Below, piece by piece: positions 44,218 to 52,545 of a DNA stretch of 64,000 nt. A model generated the notes under the pieces. That model did not search any database, had not been told where the DNA came from, and saw only the letters and a program-made list of their open reading frames with translations. The stretch is from Streptosporangium amethystogenes (GTDB lineage: Bacteria > Actinomycetota > Actinomycetes > Streptosporangiales > Streptosporangiaceae), in assembly GCF_000721075.1 (NCBI RefSeq), contig NZ_JOEQ01000025.1:45996-109995 (forward strand). The letters are read 5' to 3'. Each line of letters opens with the position of its first letter. The first letter of the stretch is position 1. The position numbers and the translations under genes are program-made.

Positions 44218-45576
44218 TTAACGGACCAAAGCCGAGTCGACGGTCACGCCCACCAGCGCGTCGCGCACCCCAGCGGTTTCGAGAGCCCTACGATACGCGC
44301 CGGCCTGGTCGTCACGCGCACCGACCTGGCCGTATAGGTCTCCGAGGTCACGCCAGACTCGCGCGGTCCCCCGGTCGGGGCCGGAGAGCTCGTACCGGAC
44401 GCCGTTCAGCAGCCGCTTGGCAGTGTCCAGGGCGGTCATGACGTCGCTCCGGTCGTGGGCCAGCGCGGTCCGGGCGAGAACCAGCTGCGCGGTCGCCCCG
44501 ATGGCGCCCGCCTGGCCGCCCGGCATGTCGAGGGCGGTTCTGGCCAGATCCGTCGCGCCCTGAGCGTCGCCGCTCGCCAGCCGGACCTGGGCGAGCACGA
44601 CGATGCTCCTGATGTACTCGTGGATGCGCTCGGGGAACGCCGCGAAGACCTTGCCGGCGCTGGTCGCGAGCTTGTGGGCCTCGTCGAGTGACTCGTCGCC
44701 AGTGGAGGCGGCGAGACGTGCCCAATCCATCGCGATGAGGGCGAGCTGTGACGCCATCCGTGCCGGGCGCCCGGTCGCGATCGCATCGTCGGCGAGGCGG
44801 ACGGCCAGTGCCGAGTCCTCTCTGTCAGAGGCTGTGACACTCGCTCGCCAGAGGGCATGGATCTCCGCGGTGCGGTTGACCGCGATGGGGACGCCGTTGG
44901 CCGACAGGACGTGCCGGACGTAGGAGATGCCCTGCGAGCCGGGCCCGCCGGGGGTTTCGGTCTCCATCAGCGAGGCGGCCAGTTCGACGGCGATCTCGCC
45001 CTGCGACAGGGGGAGCCGGTTGACTTCGCTGAGCGCCTGGACGGCCAGGTCGCGCGAGCGAGGGGTGTCTCCGGCACGCTGGTAGCAGCGGCTCAGCGCC
45101 ACCGTCAGTGGCAGGTCGGCCAGACGCTCGGGGTGGGCGGCAGCCTCACGGCGGAGTCGCTCGAACGCCTCCAACGCCGGACCGATCCTGCCCTGGGCCT
45201 CCAACGCGCGTGCGCGGCCGAGTCGCGCGTGCGCGGCGAGCATCGCGTTCTCCTCGCCGGCGACCTTGACGATCTCACCGAAACGGTCCGCCGCGACGGA
45301 CGGGTCGCCGTGGAGAAGCTCCAACTCCGCGTGGCGCAGGCCAAGCTCGGTGTCGATGCGCTGGCGCAGCTCGATCCCGTGCAGCAGGAACTCGGTGGTG
45401 CACCCCAGTCGCTCGGCCAGCAGACGGGCGACCACGGGGGTCGGCGTCCGCTTGCCGGACTCGATGAGGGAGACGTAGCTGTCGGAAAGGTCGGGCCCTG
45501 CCAGCTGGGCCTGGGACATGCGCCTACTCAGTCGCAGTCCGCGGACGCGGTCACCGATGGTTCCCTGACTCGGCAT
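44218..45576 (-). CDS. XRE-family HTH regulator with TPR-like repeats
   Basis: 452 residues. The first 65 form a helix-turn-helix (RVRGLRLSRRMSQAQLAGPD, SDSYVSLIESGKRTPTP). The rest is a chain of helical pairs resembling tetratricopeptide repeats, e.g. ARLGRARALEAQGRIGPALE and GDLYGQVGARDDQAGAYRRA. This architecture is common in Streptomyces and Streptosporangium regulators, some of which sense small peptides or signalling molecules. No clear target gene; the next gene encodes a PH-domain protein on the same strand. Confidence 0.87.
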   Translation of the reverse strand: MPSQGTIGDRVRGLRLSRRMSQAQLAGPDLSDSYVSLIESGKRTPTPVVARLLAERLGCTTEFLLHGIELRQRIDTELGLRHAELELLHGDPSVAADRFGEIVKVAGEENAMLAAHARLGRARALEAQGRIGPALEAFERLRREAAAHPERLADLPLTVALSRCYQRAGDTPRSRDLAVQALSEVNRLPLSQGEIAVELAASLMETETPGGPGSQGISYVRHVLSANGVPIAVNRTAEIHALWRASVTASDREDSALAVRLADDAIATGRPARMASQLALIAMDWARLAASTGDESLDEAHKLATSAGKVFAAFPERIHEYIRSIVVLAQVRLASGDAQGATDLARTALDMPGGQAGAIGATAQLVLARTALAHDRSDVMTALDTAKRLLNGVRYELSGPDRGTARVWRDLGDLYGQVGARDDQAGAYRRALETAGVRDALVGVTVDSALVR

Positions 45577-45717
45577 CTGATCTCTCAGGGCGGGGGATGG
45601 TCAATGTTCCCGCCATGATTGCATGAAGCAGTCGAATCGGGTAACCCCGCGTGAAAAATCCTCACCGGGGAGTGTAGGCAGCCACTATGCCATTGATGTC
45701 AATATGGACATAAGGCG

Positions 45718-46248
45718 CTAATCATCCGAATCATTGCCCCCCGGGAAGAGCATCTGGCAGACCTCCAGATAGAGGGTCTCCGGGTACGGAATGTAATTGA
45801 CCCTCGACAGAGCCTGGTCCTGACCGGCCGACTCCAGAACGAACTCGCCGTAGCCCAGCATGCGGCCGAGGATCGAGCGCTGGAAGCTCATGTCGGTCAC
45901 TTTGCCGAGCGGCATCATGTCGACCTTGCGGGTGATCAAGCCGGTGGTGAGCAGCATGCGCTTGGAGGTGACGACGAAGTAGTCGACCGACCACTCCGCG
46001 ACCTTCCAGACGAAGCGGATCAACAACAGCAGCCAGGCCCACCAGACGATGACGAGCACGCCACCGCCGCCCTGGTCGCCGAACCACTTGCTCAGCAGTC
46101 CGGCGAGGATCAGGCCGCCGAAAACCTCGGCGACCGCGCGAAGCAGCACGGCCGGGTGGCGCCGCACCATGATGACCTGGTGTTCGTGGGGGAGCAGGTA
46201 GCGGTTGACCGACGAGGGAGCGGAGTCCCCGTGGGTCACGAGCCTCAT
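45718..46248 (-). CDS. PH domain-containing membrane protein (DUF304/bPH2)
   Basis: 176 residues. Two hydrophobic segments near the N-terminus (VAEVFGGLILAGLL and GVLVIVWWAWLLLLIRFVW) precede a bacterial PH-like domain with YFVVTSKRMLLTTGLITRKVD and PLGKVTDMSFQRSILGR. Function unknown. ATG 46248 overlaps the stop of a small membrane protein gene (ATGA), so the two are translationally coupled. Confidence 0.85.
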   Translation of the reverse strand: MRLVTHGDSAPSSVNRYLLPHEHQVIMVRRHPAVLLRAVAEVFGGLILAGLLSKWFGDQGGGGVLVIVWWAWLLLLIRFVWKVAEWSVDYFVVTSKRMLLTTGLITRKVDMMPLGKVTDMSFQRSILGRMLGYGEFVLESAGQDQALSRVNYIPYPETLYLEVCQMLFPGGNDSDD

Positions 46249-46403
46249 GACAGGTGTGAGACGAATTGGGCCAGAGAATCGGCCGCCGTGTAAACCGTGT
46301 CCATGGCACCCCTTACGGCGTTGGCTGCGTCACCTGGTCGGGTGAACAGGAAAAACGCCACAAAACCGACAGCGCTATACGATAGGACTTTCTTGACCTG
46401 CAC
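46245..46403 (-). CDS. Small single-helix membrane protein, 52 residues
   Basis: A short gene beginning at GTG 46403 behind the strong ribosome-binding site GGGAGG (6 nt). The product reads MQVKKVLSYSAVGFVAFFLF followed by TRPGDAANAVRGAMDTVY and ends FVSHLS, i.e. one N-terminal membrane helix and an amphipathic helix. Similar short proteins occur in other actinomycetes. Its TGA overlaps the ATG of the PH-domain gene, so the two products are likely made together. Confidence 0.75.
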   Translation of the reverse strand: MQVKKVLSYSAVGFVAFFLFTRPGDAANAVRGAMDTVYTAADSLAQFVSHLS

Positions 46404-46565
46404 GTTGGCCTCCCACTACCACTCACCCACTGCACCCGCCATATACATTACCCAGGGCCATGCCGCGGTAAAGCGCATCGGCTCATTCGGTCTCGTACGC
46501 GTCGCGAGGATCCTGCACGAGGGCCCCGTGGGGCACTCCCGGACGTCCGCGCCCCTCGTGACCCG

Positions 46566-46796
46566 TCACCCGCGTTCGCTCGCGACCAGTGCGAGGACCT
46601 CGAGGTGTTTACGGGCGATCCGCTCGACCAGCGTCGGATGGGCGTGGCCGACGACCTCCAGCGCTCCATAGTGAGCCGCCTCTATGCAGCGGGTCACCGT
46701 GGTCGCCGGATGGACCTCGGAGAACTCGTCCCTGAGCGCGGCGCTGAAGTCCGCGTAAGGGTCGGGTTCGGTGTCCGGGATGATTCGCTCGCTCAT
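46566..46796 (-). CDS. Small helical protein, 76 residues
   Basis: Begins MSERIIPDTEPDPYADFSAA at ATG 46796 with AGGGAG just upstream. The sequence predicts three helices; the last block VERIARKHLEVLALVA resembles the three-helix dimerization proteins common in Streptomyces and relatives. Function unknown. It lies between upp and the small membrane protein gene on the same strand. Confidence 0.65.
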   Translation of the reverse strand: MSERIIPDTEPDPYADFSAALRDEFSEVHPATTVTRCIEAAHYGALEVVGHAHPTLVERIARKHLEVLALVASERG

Positions 46797-46910
46797 GGTT
46801 CTCCCTGGTGTGCGCCCGCGGCCTCGGCGGACCGGGGACACAGAAGAGATGTCTTCGCGACTCTTCGTACCCACTCGACCTCGTCGAGTAACGGTCGACG
46901 AGTAGAGGAA

Positions 46911-46934
46911 CCATCCTTCAAGGGAAAAGGATGG
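46911..46934 (-). terminator. Possible terminator of upp
   Basis: CCATCCTT and AAGGATGG pair around an 8-nt loop downstream of the upp stop on the minus strand. The stem is short. Confidence 0.4.
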
Positions 46935-46981
46935 CTCTGAAATCCCGGAACCTTCGGGTCGGCGGCGATGCCGGGGAGTGC

Positions 46982-47620
46982 TCAGACGACGCCGTAGAGG
47001 CGGTCTCCGGCGTCGCCCAGCCCGGGAACGATGTAGCCGTGCTCGTTCAGGCGCTCGTCCAGGGCCGCGGTCACCAGGCGGATCGGCTTGCCGCTGCCGT
47101 TGAAGGCCTGGTCCATGTAGGCGATGCCCTCGGGGGCGGCCAGCAGGCAGAGCGCGGTCACGTCGTCGGCGCCCCGGTCGAAGAGGAACTGGATCGCGGC
47201 GGTGAGGGTGCCGCCGGTGGCCAGCATCGGGTCCACCACGTAGACCTGACGGCCGGAGAGGTCGTCGGGCAGCCGGGTGGCGTAGGTCTCCGCCTGGAGC
47301 GTGGACTCGTTGCGGATCATTCCCAGGAAACCGACCTCGGCCGTGGGCAGTAGCCGGGTCATGCCCTCCAGCATCCCCAGTCCCGCGCGCAGGATCGGAA
47401 CCACCAGCGGGCAGGGCTGTGCCAGCCGCACGCCCTTGGCCAGAGCCACGGGCGTCTGCACCGACCACTCGGTGACGCGGACGTGCCTGGTCGCCTCGTA
47501 GGCCAGCAGGGTCACCAACTCGTCGGCGAGACGCCGGAAAGTGGGGGAGTCCGTGCCGACGTCCCGCAGCACGGTCAGCTTGTGGGCCACCAGGGGATGG
47601 TCGACGACCAGGGTTTCCAT
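46982..47620 (-). CDS. upp: Uracil phosphoribosyltransferase
   Basis: Pyrimidine salvage enzyme making UMP from uracil and PRPP. 212 residues from ATG 47620. Family blocks: [27 protein letters not shown], the PRPP loop [14 protein letters not shown] and the uracil-binding C-terminus [15 protein letters not shown]. No ribosome-binding site is seen, and TATCTT lies 8 nt upstream, so the mRNA may be leaderless. Confidence 0.95.
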   Translation of the reverse strand: METLVVDHPLVAHKLTVLRDVGTDSPTFRRLADELVTLLAYEATRHVRVTEWSVQTPVALAKGVRLAQPCPLVVPILRAGLGMLEGMTRLLPTAEVGFLGMIRNESTLQAETYATRLPDDLSGRQVYVVDPMLATGGTLTAAIQFLFDRGADDVTALCLLAAPEGIAYMDQAFNGSGKPIRLVTAALDERLNEHGYIVPGLGDAGDRLYGVV

Positions 47621-47628
47621 GGTGGCCA

Positions 47629-47634
47629 AAGATA
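47629..47634 (-). promoter_or_regulatory. Possible -10 element for leaderless upp
   Basis: On the minus strand TATCTT ends 8 nt before the upp ATG, close to the spacing expected if transcription starts at the start codon. No -35 box was identified. Confidence 0.3.
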
Positions 47635-47798
47635 TCCTGGGCACCCGGCGGGCGATGAGCCGGGGGAGGGCGGGCGGCACCTGTTCGACATCACCCGCTC
47701 ACTCGGATTTGATCACAATTTGGTCGGAGAGGCCCACGTCCGTGTCCCACTTCTGAAAGCATTGACCTCCGTAGAGAAAGCATTCGGTGGGGATGGCC

Positions 47799-48308
47799 AT
47801 GTCAGACGAAGACTCGCTGGACTTTGCCATCGTGATCTACCGTGAGGACGACGGCTGGGAGGCGGAGATGCTCCCCGTGGCCCTCACGTCCGACCTCGAC
47901 GGCCTCATCCACGCCCTGCGCCAGCAGCCGAGCATGAACGGCACGATTGGCCTGGTCGCCGTTGGGGATGAGTTCTTCGTGGCGCTACGGGTGTTCGGCG
48001 AGAGGGTCGAGGTCTTCCTGTCCGACATCGCCGCGTCCTGGGACTTCCCGCTCGCCCGGCAGGCGCTGGAATACCTGGACGTGCCGGTTCCCGACGAGGA
48101 CGAACTCGACGCGATTCTTCAGGACGAGGAGACGGCGCTCCCCGCGGGGGACCTGTCGATCTTCGCGGACCTGGGGCTCGACGAGATGGAGCTCGGCATC
48201 CTCTCCGGCGACATCGACCTCCTGCCGGAGGACGTCCTGTCCAGCATCGCCGCACGGCTGGGGTTCTCCGAGCCGTTCGAACGCGCCATCGACTCTGTGT
48301 TCGGCTGA
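47799..48308 (+). CDS. tRNA adenosine deaminase-associated protein, copy 1
   Basis: 169 residues from ATG 47799 (behind GGTGGGGATGGCC). The protein is acidic, with an alpha/beta front half (FAIVIYREDDGWEAEML, FFVALRVFGERVEVFLSD) and a tail of acidic helices. The family is always encoded next to tadA in actinomycetes and may assist or regulate it; no activity is known. A second, related copy follows 16 nt downstream. Confidence 0.82.
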   Translation: MSDEDSLDFAIVIYREDDGWEAEMLPVALTSDLDGLIHALRQQPSMNGTIGLVAVGDEFFVALRVFGERVEVFLSDIAASWDFPLARQALEYLDVPVPDEDELDAILQDEETALPAGDLSIFADLGLDEMELGILSGDIDLLPEDVLSSIAARLGFSEPFERAIDSVFG

Positions 48309-48324
48309 CCTCGGGAGATCGGCC

Positions 48325-48816
48325 ATGCCCTCCAGACCACCCCGCAACAGTGTTTTCTCCGCGGCCTTCGTCCGTACGCCGGACGGTTGGAAGGGTGCGG
48401 AGGTCGACCTCAGTGAGGCCGAGATCGTCGACGATCTCGGCGACGCCGTTCAGGAGCATCTGGGGCTCAACGGCGACGAGCTTGCTCTTCTGTGTGTGGA
48501 GGTGGAGGACGAATGGTTCGCGATCGTCCGATACCAGGGCGACCTGGAGCCGCGCACCTTCCTGTCCGACGCCCACGCGGGGCTCTCCGACGGCCTCGGT
48601 GAGCTCTTCACCGAGCTGGCCGGGGTGGCGGTCGACAAGGACACCCCCGACCTGGGCGTGCGGCCGGCGGGCGACTTCGAGTTGCTGGACGACCTCGGGC
48701 TGAGTTCCGACGAGCTCGTCGAGCTCAGCATGGAGGAGGGCGCGCTCCCCGGGGACACGCTCTCGGTGATCGCCGAGCGGCTGGTCTTCGCCGACGAGCT
48801 CGACCGGTTGCGTTGA
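48325..48816 (+). CDS. tRNA adenosine deaminase-associated protein, copy 2
   Basis: 163 residues; ATG 48325 follows GGGAG. It repeats the layout of the preceding protein: a strand pair (AAFVRTPDGWKGAEVDLS), WFAIVRYQGDLEPRTFLSD, then an acidic tail with FELLDDLGLSSDELVELSM against FADLGLDEMELGILSGD in copy 1. The tandem pair looks like an old duplication. Its stop overlaps the tadA TTG start. Confidence 0.8.
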   Translation: MPSRPPRNSVFSAAFVRTPDGWKGAEVDLSEAEIVDDLGDAVQEHLGLNGDELALLCVEVEDEWFAIVRYQGDLEPRTFLSDAHAGLSDGLGELFTELAGVAVDKDTPDLGVRPAGDFELLDDLGLSSDELVELSMEEGALPGDTLSVIAERLVFADELDRLR

Positions 48817-49277
48817 CGGACTACGTCGGGGAGATGAGGCTCGCCCTGGCGCAGGCCGCCGAAGCCGGAGCCCGCGGCGAGGTGCCCGTCGGTGCGGTGG
48901 TCATCGGCCCGGACGGCTCCGTGCTGGGGCGCGCGGGAAACGACAGGGAGGCCTCGGCCGACCCCACCGCGCACGCCGAGGTGCTCGCCCTGAGGCAGGC
49001 CGCGAAGGTGTGTGGGCGGTGGCGGCTGACCGGCTGCACGTTGGTGGTCACCCTGGAGCCCTGCACCATGTGCGCGGGCGCCGCCGTGCTCGCCCGGGTC
49101 GATCGCGTCGTCTACGGCGCCGTCGACCCCAAAGGCGGAGCGGCGGGGTCGCTCTGGGACGTGCTCAGGGACCGCCGCCTCAATCACCGGCCCGAGGTTC
49201 TGCGGGGGGTCCTGGCCGATGACTGCGCGGCGGTTCTCACCGAGTTCTTCACCGCTCGCCGGATGCGCGAGCAATAG
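48813..49277 (+). CDS. tadA: tRNA adenosine(34) deaminase
   Basis: Converts A34 to inosine in tRNA-Arg(ACG). 154 residues with the zinc deaminase motif: AHAEVLALRQ (His ligand and catalytic Glu) and LEPCTMCAGA (two Cys ligands). TTG 48813 overlaps the previous stop as TTGA, so translation is coupled; an in-frame ATG seven codons later is the alternative. The substrate tRNA lies elsewhere; the neighbouring tRNA is for serine. Confidence 0.95.
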   Translation: MTDYVGEMRLALAQAAEAGARGEVPVGAVVIGPDGSVLGRAGNDREASADPTAHAEVLALRQAAKVCGRWRLTGCTLVVTLEPCTMCAGAAVLARVDRVVYGAVDPKGGAAGSLWDVLRDRRLNHRPEVLRGVLADDCAAVLTEFFTARRMREQ

Positions 49278-49301
49278 CGGTTATCCGGTAGGCTGCTCCG
49301 C

Positions 49302-49388
49302 GGTGGAGTCGCCTAGTGGCCGAGGGCGCACGCCTCGAAAGCGTGTGATGGGGCAACCTATCCGTGGGTTCAAATCCCACCTCCACCG
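49302..49388 (+). tRNA. tRNA-Ser (anticodon CGA)
   Basis: Acceptor stem GGTGGAG pairs with CTCCACC; the anticodon loop CTCGAAA gives CGA; a long variable arm and the T-arm GGGTTCAAATCCC identify a type II serine tRNA. CCA is encoded directly after the discriminator G (49389-49391). Confidence 0.95.
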
Positions 49389-49394
49389 CCACAC

Positions 49395-49428
49395 AGAAAG
49401 GGCTCCCGCGGTCGCGGGAGCCCTTTCT
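49395..49428 (+). terminator. Terminator of tRNA-Ser(CGA)
   Basis: Perfect 16-bp stem, 49395-49410 with 49413-49428, with a minimal loop, 4 nt after the tRNA CCA. Confidence 0.85.
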
Positions 49429-49481
49429 CGCGTTTTGCCGTTCGCAGCCCCTTGGTGAGCCAGGCAATCCCGCCCGGAGCC

Positions 49482-49784
49482 TCAGTTCTCCGTGGGCAGT
49501 TCCAGGACCCGGGCGTGCAGCACCGAGCGCTGGTGCAGGGCCGAGCGCAGGGCCCGGTGCAGGCCGTCCTCCAGATAGAGGTCGCCGCGCCACTGGACCA
49601 CGTGCGGGAACAGGTCGCCGTAGAACGTGGAGTCCTTGGCGAGCAGGGAGTGCAGGTCCAGCACCGCTTTCGTGGTGATCAGCGTGTCGAGCCGGACCTG
49701 TCGCGGCGGTATCTGCGCCCACTCGCGATGCGAGAGACCGTGCTCGGGGTAGGGCCGTCCATCGCCGACCAGCTTGAAGATCAC
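49482..49784 (-). CDS. Small ParB-like-fold protein (sometimes labelled VapB-family antitoxin)
   Basis: 100 residues from GTG 49784. The sequence MIFKLVGDGRPYPEHG, then PRQVRLDTLITTK, FPHVVQWRGDLYLEDGLHR and SVLHARVLEL, is conserved across Streptomyces and relatives. The block GDLYLEDGLHRALRSAL resembles the GxHR motif of ParB/sulfiredoxin-fold domains. Databases sometimes call the family a VapB antitoxin, but no PIN-domain toxin gene is adjacent, so that name is doubtful. Function unknown. Confidence 0.65.
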   Translation of the reverse strand: MIFKLVGDGRPYPEHGLSHREWAQIPPRQVRLDTLITTKAVLDLHSLLAKDSTFYGDLFPHVVQWRGDLYLEDGLHRALRSALHQRSVLHARVLELPTEN

Positions 49785-49890
49785 AGTACGTAGTTTAGGA
49801 GAGAATCCGGCCTCTCGCCTGTCCGATCTTCATCGCCGCAGTTCGGAGGCCGTCTTTCGGATGCGTCCCGGACAGGCGCCGCCGGGGTTC

Positions 49891-50748
49891 TCAGATGTCA
49901 CCGGAGAAGGTGTCGCACCTGCCGGGATCGCCGCTCTGGTAGCCGGTGGTGAACCACTTGACGCGCTGCGCGGAGGTGCCGTGGGTGAAGCCCTCGGGGG
50001 TGACCCGGCCCTGGGTCCGCTCCTGGATGCTGTCGTCGCCCACGGCGGACGCGGCGCTCAGCGCCTCCTCGATGTCCGTCTTGCTGAACGGTTCCTCGAA
50101 CAGGCCGGTCTCGTAGGCGTTCTTGGCCCAGGCGCCCGAGTAGCAGTCGGCCTGCAGTTCCAGCCTTACCGAGCCGCTCTTGGGGCCTTGCTGGTCACCC
50201 TGGACCTTGGCGTTGGTGCCGTCCAGGTTCTGGATGTGGTGGCCGTACTCGTGTCCGATGACGTACGCCTGGGCGAAGGGGCCACCCTTGGCGCCGAACC
50301 TGCTCTCCAGTTCCTTGAAAAAGCTGAGGTCCAGGTAGACCTGGTGGTCGGCCGGGCAGTAGAACGGGCCGACAGAGGCGTCGGCGGCACCGCAGGCGGT
50401 GCTGACCTGGCCGGAGAACATGACGGTCTTGGCGGGCTCGTATTCTTTGACCGCCTTCGGCCAGTACTCCTGGATGCTGTTGACCACGCCGACCACCCGG
50501 CACTCCTCGTTCTGGTCGGCGTCCTGCCCGGTCTTGCACTGCGCCGAGAGGTCGGCGCCCGGGCCGACCGGAGCCGGGTCGGATCCGCCGGTGATGTCTC
50601 CGGGGTTGATCCCGAACACCAGCGCGAGGATGAGCGCGATGATTCCGGCCGCGCCGCCGCCGACCGCGAGGCCTCCACCAGGGACCCTCCCCCGGCCGCG
50701 ACTTTCGACCTGCGAGCTGTCCAGCTGGACATCGTCCTTGAAATCCAT
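49891..50748 (-). CDS. Neutral zinc metallopeptidase (YpfJ-like)
   Basis: 285 residues. A short cytoplasmic tail, one membrane helix (AAGIIALILALVFGI) and an outside domain with the zinc motif HEYGHH and the later LELQADCYSGAW, which supplies the third ligand. ATG 50748 follows AAGGGACG. The YpfJ family (neutral zinc metallopeptidase) is membrane-anchored; substrate unknown. Four cysteines in the outer domain may form disulfides. Confidence 0.88.
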   Translation of the reverse strand: MDFKDDVQLDSSQVESRGRGRVPGGGLAVGGGAAGIIALILALVFGINPGDITGGSDPAPVGPGADLSAQCKTGQDADQNEECRVVGVVNSIQEYWPKAVKEYEPAKTVMFSGQVSTACGAADASVGPFYCPADHQVYLDLSFFKELESRFGAKGGPFAQAYVIGHEYGHHIQNLDGTNAKVQGDQQGPKSGSVRLELQADCYSGAWAKNAYETGLFEEPFSKTDIEEALSAASAVGDDSIQERTQGRVTPEGFTHGTSAQRVKWFTTGYQSGDPGRCDTFSGDI

Positions 50749-50882
50749 CGCCCGACGTCCCTTCGATCCGCTTGGGGGCGTTTCCCCTGCCCCGAGAAGA
50801 GCTTGACATGCCCGCTCGCGGACAAAGGCATGAGACGCGAGGTTCACCCCCTATATGGCCAAGGCCCCGTTCTCCGTACTCG

Positions 50883-51096
50883 TTACCCGAAGGGATTCTC
50901 ATTCTGCGAAGGACGCGGTGTGGGCCAGAAAGTGGGGCCGGTGATACCGGTGCGGATCAGGTCGGTGACCAGATCGATGGCGGCGTCGGGGGTGAGGCGG
51001 GTCTCGGGGGGCTGGCTCATCCAGATCGTGGCGTACTCGGTGATGAGGGCCATGATGGCGCGGGCGACGTCCTGCGGGGGGCCGGGAAGGGACGGC
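50883..51096 (-). pseudogene. TetR family regulator, C-terminal remnant
   Basis: The minus strand reads an open frame from about 51096 to the TAA at 50883: LPGPPQDVARAIMALITEYA, then WMSQPPETRLTPDAAIDLV and a tail ending in NENPFG. This is the last 65-70 residues of a TetR-type ligand domain. The DNA-binding half and start are missing; at the break the sequence changes to a monooxygenase gene on the other strand. No start codon gives a plausible short protein. Confidence 0.65.
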
Positions 51097-52174
51097 CGTC
51101 CTGCGCGTGGACGGCATCGAGCGGGAGGTCCGGGCGAAGTACCTGGTCGGCGCCGATGGCGGATCCAGCACCGTCCGGCGCGGCCTGGGCGTCGCCTTCA
51201 TCGGCGAGACGCACGAGGAGGAGCGGTCGCTGCTCGCGGACGTCCGTGCCGAGGGCCTGGACCGGGAGTTCTGGCACGTGTGGCCGCAGGGCGGCGGCGC
51301 GAACGCCTTCCCGGTCGGCCTGTGCCCGCTCGCCGGCACCGACACCTTCCAGATCATGCTCCCCGTCGCGCCGGGCACGGCGCCCGAGCCGACGCTGGAG
51401 GTCTTCCAGGCGGCCGTGGACGCCGCCGCGGGCCCCGGCCGGATCAAGCTCACCGAGCTGGTGTGGTCCTCGGTGTTCCGCCCGAACATCCGGATGGCCG
51501 AGCGTTTCCGCGTCCACCGGGTGTTCCTGGCCGGCGACGCCGCGCACGTCCACTCGCCCGCGGGCGGTCAGGGCCTGAACACCGGTGTCCAGGACGCCTA
51601 CAACCTCGGCTGGAAGCTCGCCGCCGTGCTGCGGGGGGCCGACGCGGAGCTGCTGGACTCCTACGAGGCCGAGCGGCTGCCTGTCGCGGCCGACGTCCTG
51701 GGCATCAGCACCGCCCTGCACCAGAAGATGCGCGACAATGCCGCCGACGCGCACCGTCGCGAGGACCCGGAGCTGCGCCAGCTCGTCCTGGGCTACCGGG
51801 GCGGCCCGCTCAGCGTGGAACGGCGCGCCACTCCCGCCGAGCCGTACGCCGGGGACCGCGCGCCCGACGCCGTCGAGGAGGCGGACGGCGCCCGGGTGCG
51901 CCTGTTCCCGCTGATCCACACAGGCGTCCCGGTGCTCGTGGCGTTCGGCCAGGGGGCCCAGAGGGTGGCGCGGACCGTCGCACCCGAGCTGACCGTCGCG
52001 ATCGGCTCCCCCGCCTTCGCGGACGAGGACGCGACGGCGCACTCGGCCTACGGCGTCACCCCTGGCGAAGACGTCCTCTTCGTCGTACGGCCCGACGGCT
52101 ACCTCGGCCTCGTCACGGACTCCCCCGAAGAGGCCGAGACAGCCGCCTACCTGGAGCGCCTCGGCGCGCGGTGA
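51097..52174 (+). pseudogene. FAD-dependent aromatic-ring monooxygenase lacking its N-terminus
   Basis: The frame from about 51097 reads TAVLRVDGIEREVRAKYLVGADGG, split here as TAVLRVDGIEREV then KYLVGADGGSSTVRR, and continues with RVFLAGDAAHVHSPAGGQGL, which is the second FAD-binding motif of PheA/TfdB-type hydroxylases, to the end ERLGAR at 52174. The first 110-150 residues with the GxGxxG dinucleotide fold and the start codon are absent. The nearest usable start (GTG 51107) would give a protein that cannot bind FAD normally. Such enzymes are usually divergent from a TetR gene, and the remnant of one abuts here. Confidence 0.75.
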
Positions 52175-52332
52175 GCGCGGGGCGCCGTCACCGGTTCTTG
52201 GGGAAGGTAAGCGCGCACCGACAGCGGCACGAACATCACCGGCAGGACGACCGCCCGTCCGGGGATCGAGACGATCGGATGGGCGCCGTGGGACTGAAGC
52301 CTGTGACCGTTCAGAGCAACGGCCTGGGATGA

Positions 52333-52368
52333 CGAAGGGCCGGACGGCATGTGCCGTCCGGCCCTTCG
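52333..52368 (-). terminator. Terminator of tRNA-Ser(GGA)
   Basis: CGAAGGGCCGGACGGCA pairs perfectly with its complement (52333-52349 with 52352-52368). It lies directly 3' of the tRNA on the minus strand. Confidence 0.85.
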
Positions 52369-52374
52369 AGGTGG

Positions 52375-52460
52375 CGGAGGATAGGAGATTCGAACTCCTG
52401 AGGGGTTGCCCCCAACACGCTTTCCAAGCGTGCGCCCTAGGCCAACTAGGCGAATCCTCC
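52375..52460 (-). tRNA. tRNA-Ser (anticodon GGA)
   Basis: On the minus strand the acceptor stem GGAGGAT pairs with ATCCTCC, the anticodon loop CTTGGAAAG gives GGA, a long variable arm is present and the T-arm reads AGTTCGAATCT. CCA is encoded (52372-52374). Confidence 0.95.
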
Positions 52461-52545
52461 GTGGAGAAGCTTACCCAACTTTCGGGGTGCGCGGACCATG
52501 GATTTCCGACCCCGAGCACTCGGATCTGAGGCTAGACTGAGGGTC

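Noticed and set aside
49482..49784. VapBC toxin-antitoxin system
   Set aside because: The small gene is sometimes given an antitoxin name, but no PIN-domain toxin lies on either side.
52175..52332. Gene remnant after the monooxygenase fragment
   Set aside because: A minus-strand frame with a hydrophobic stretch (VVLPVMFVPLSVRAYL) is visible, but it is too short and unlike any family to support a call.
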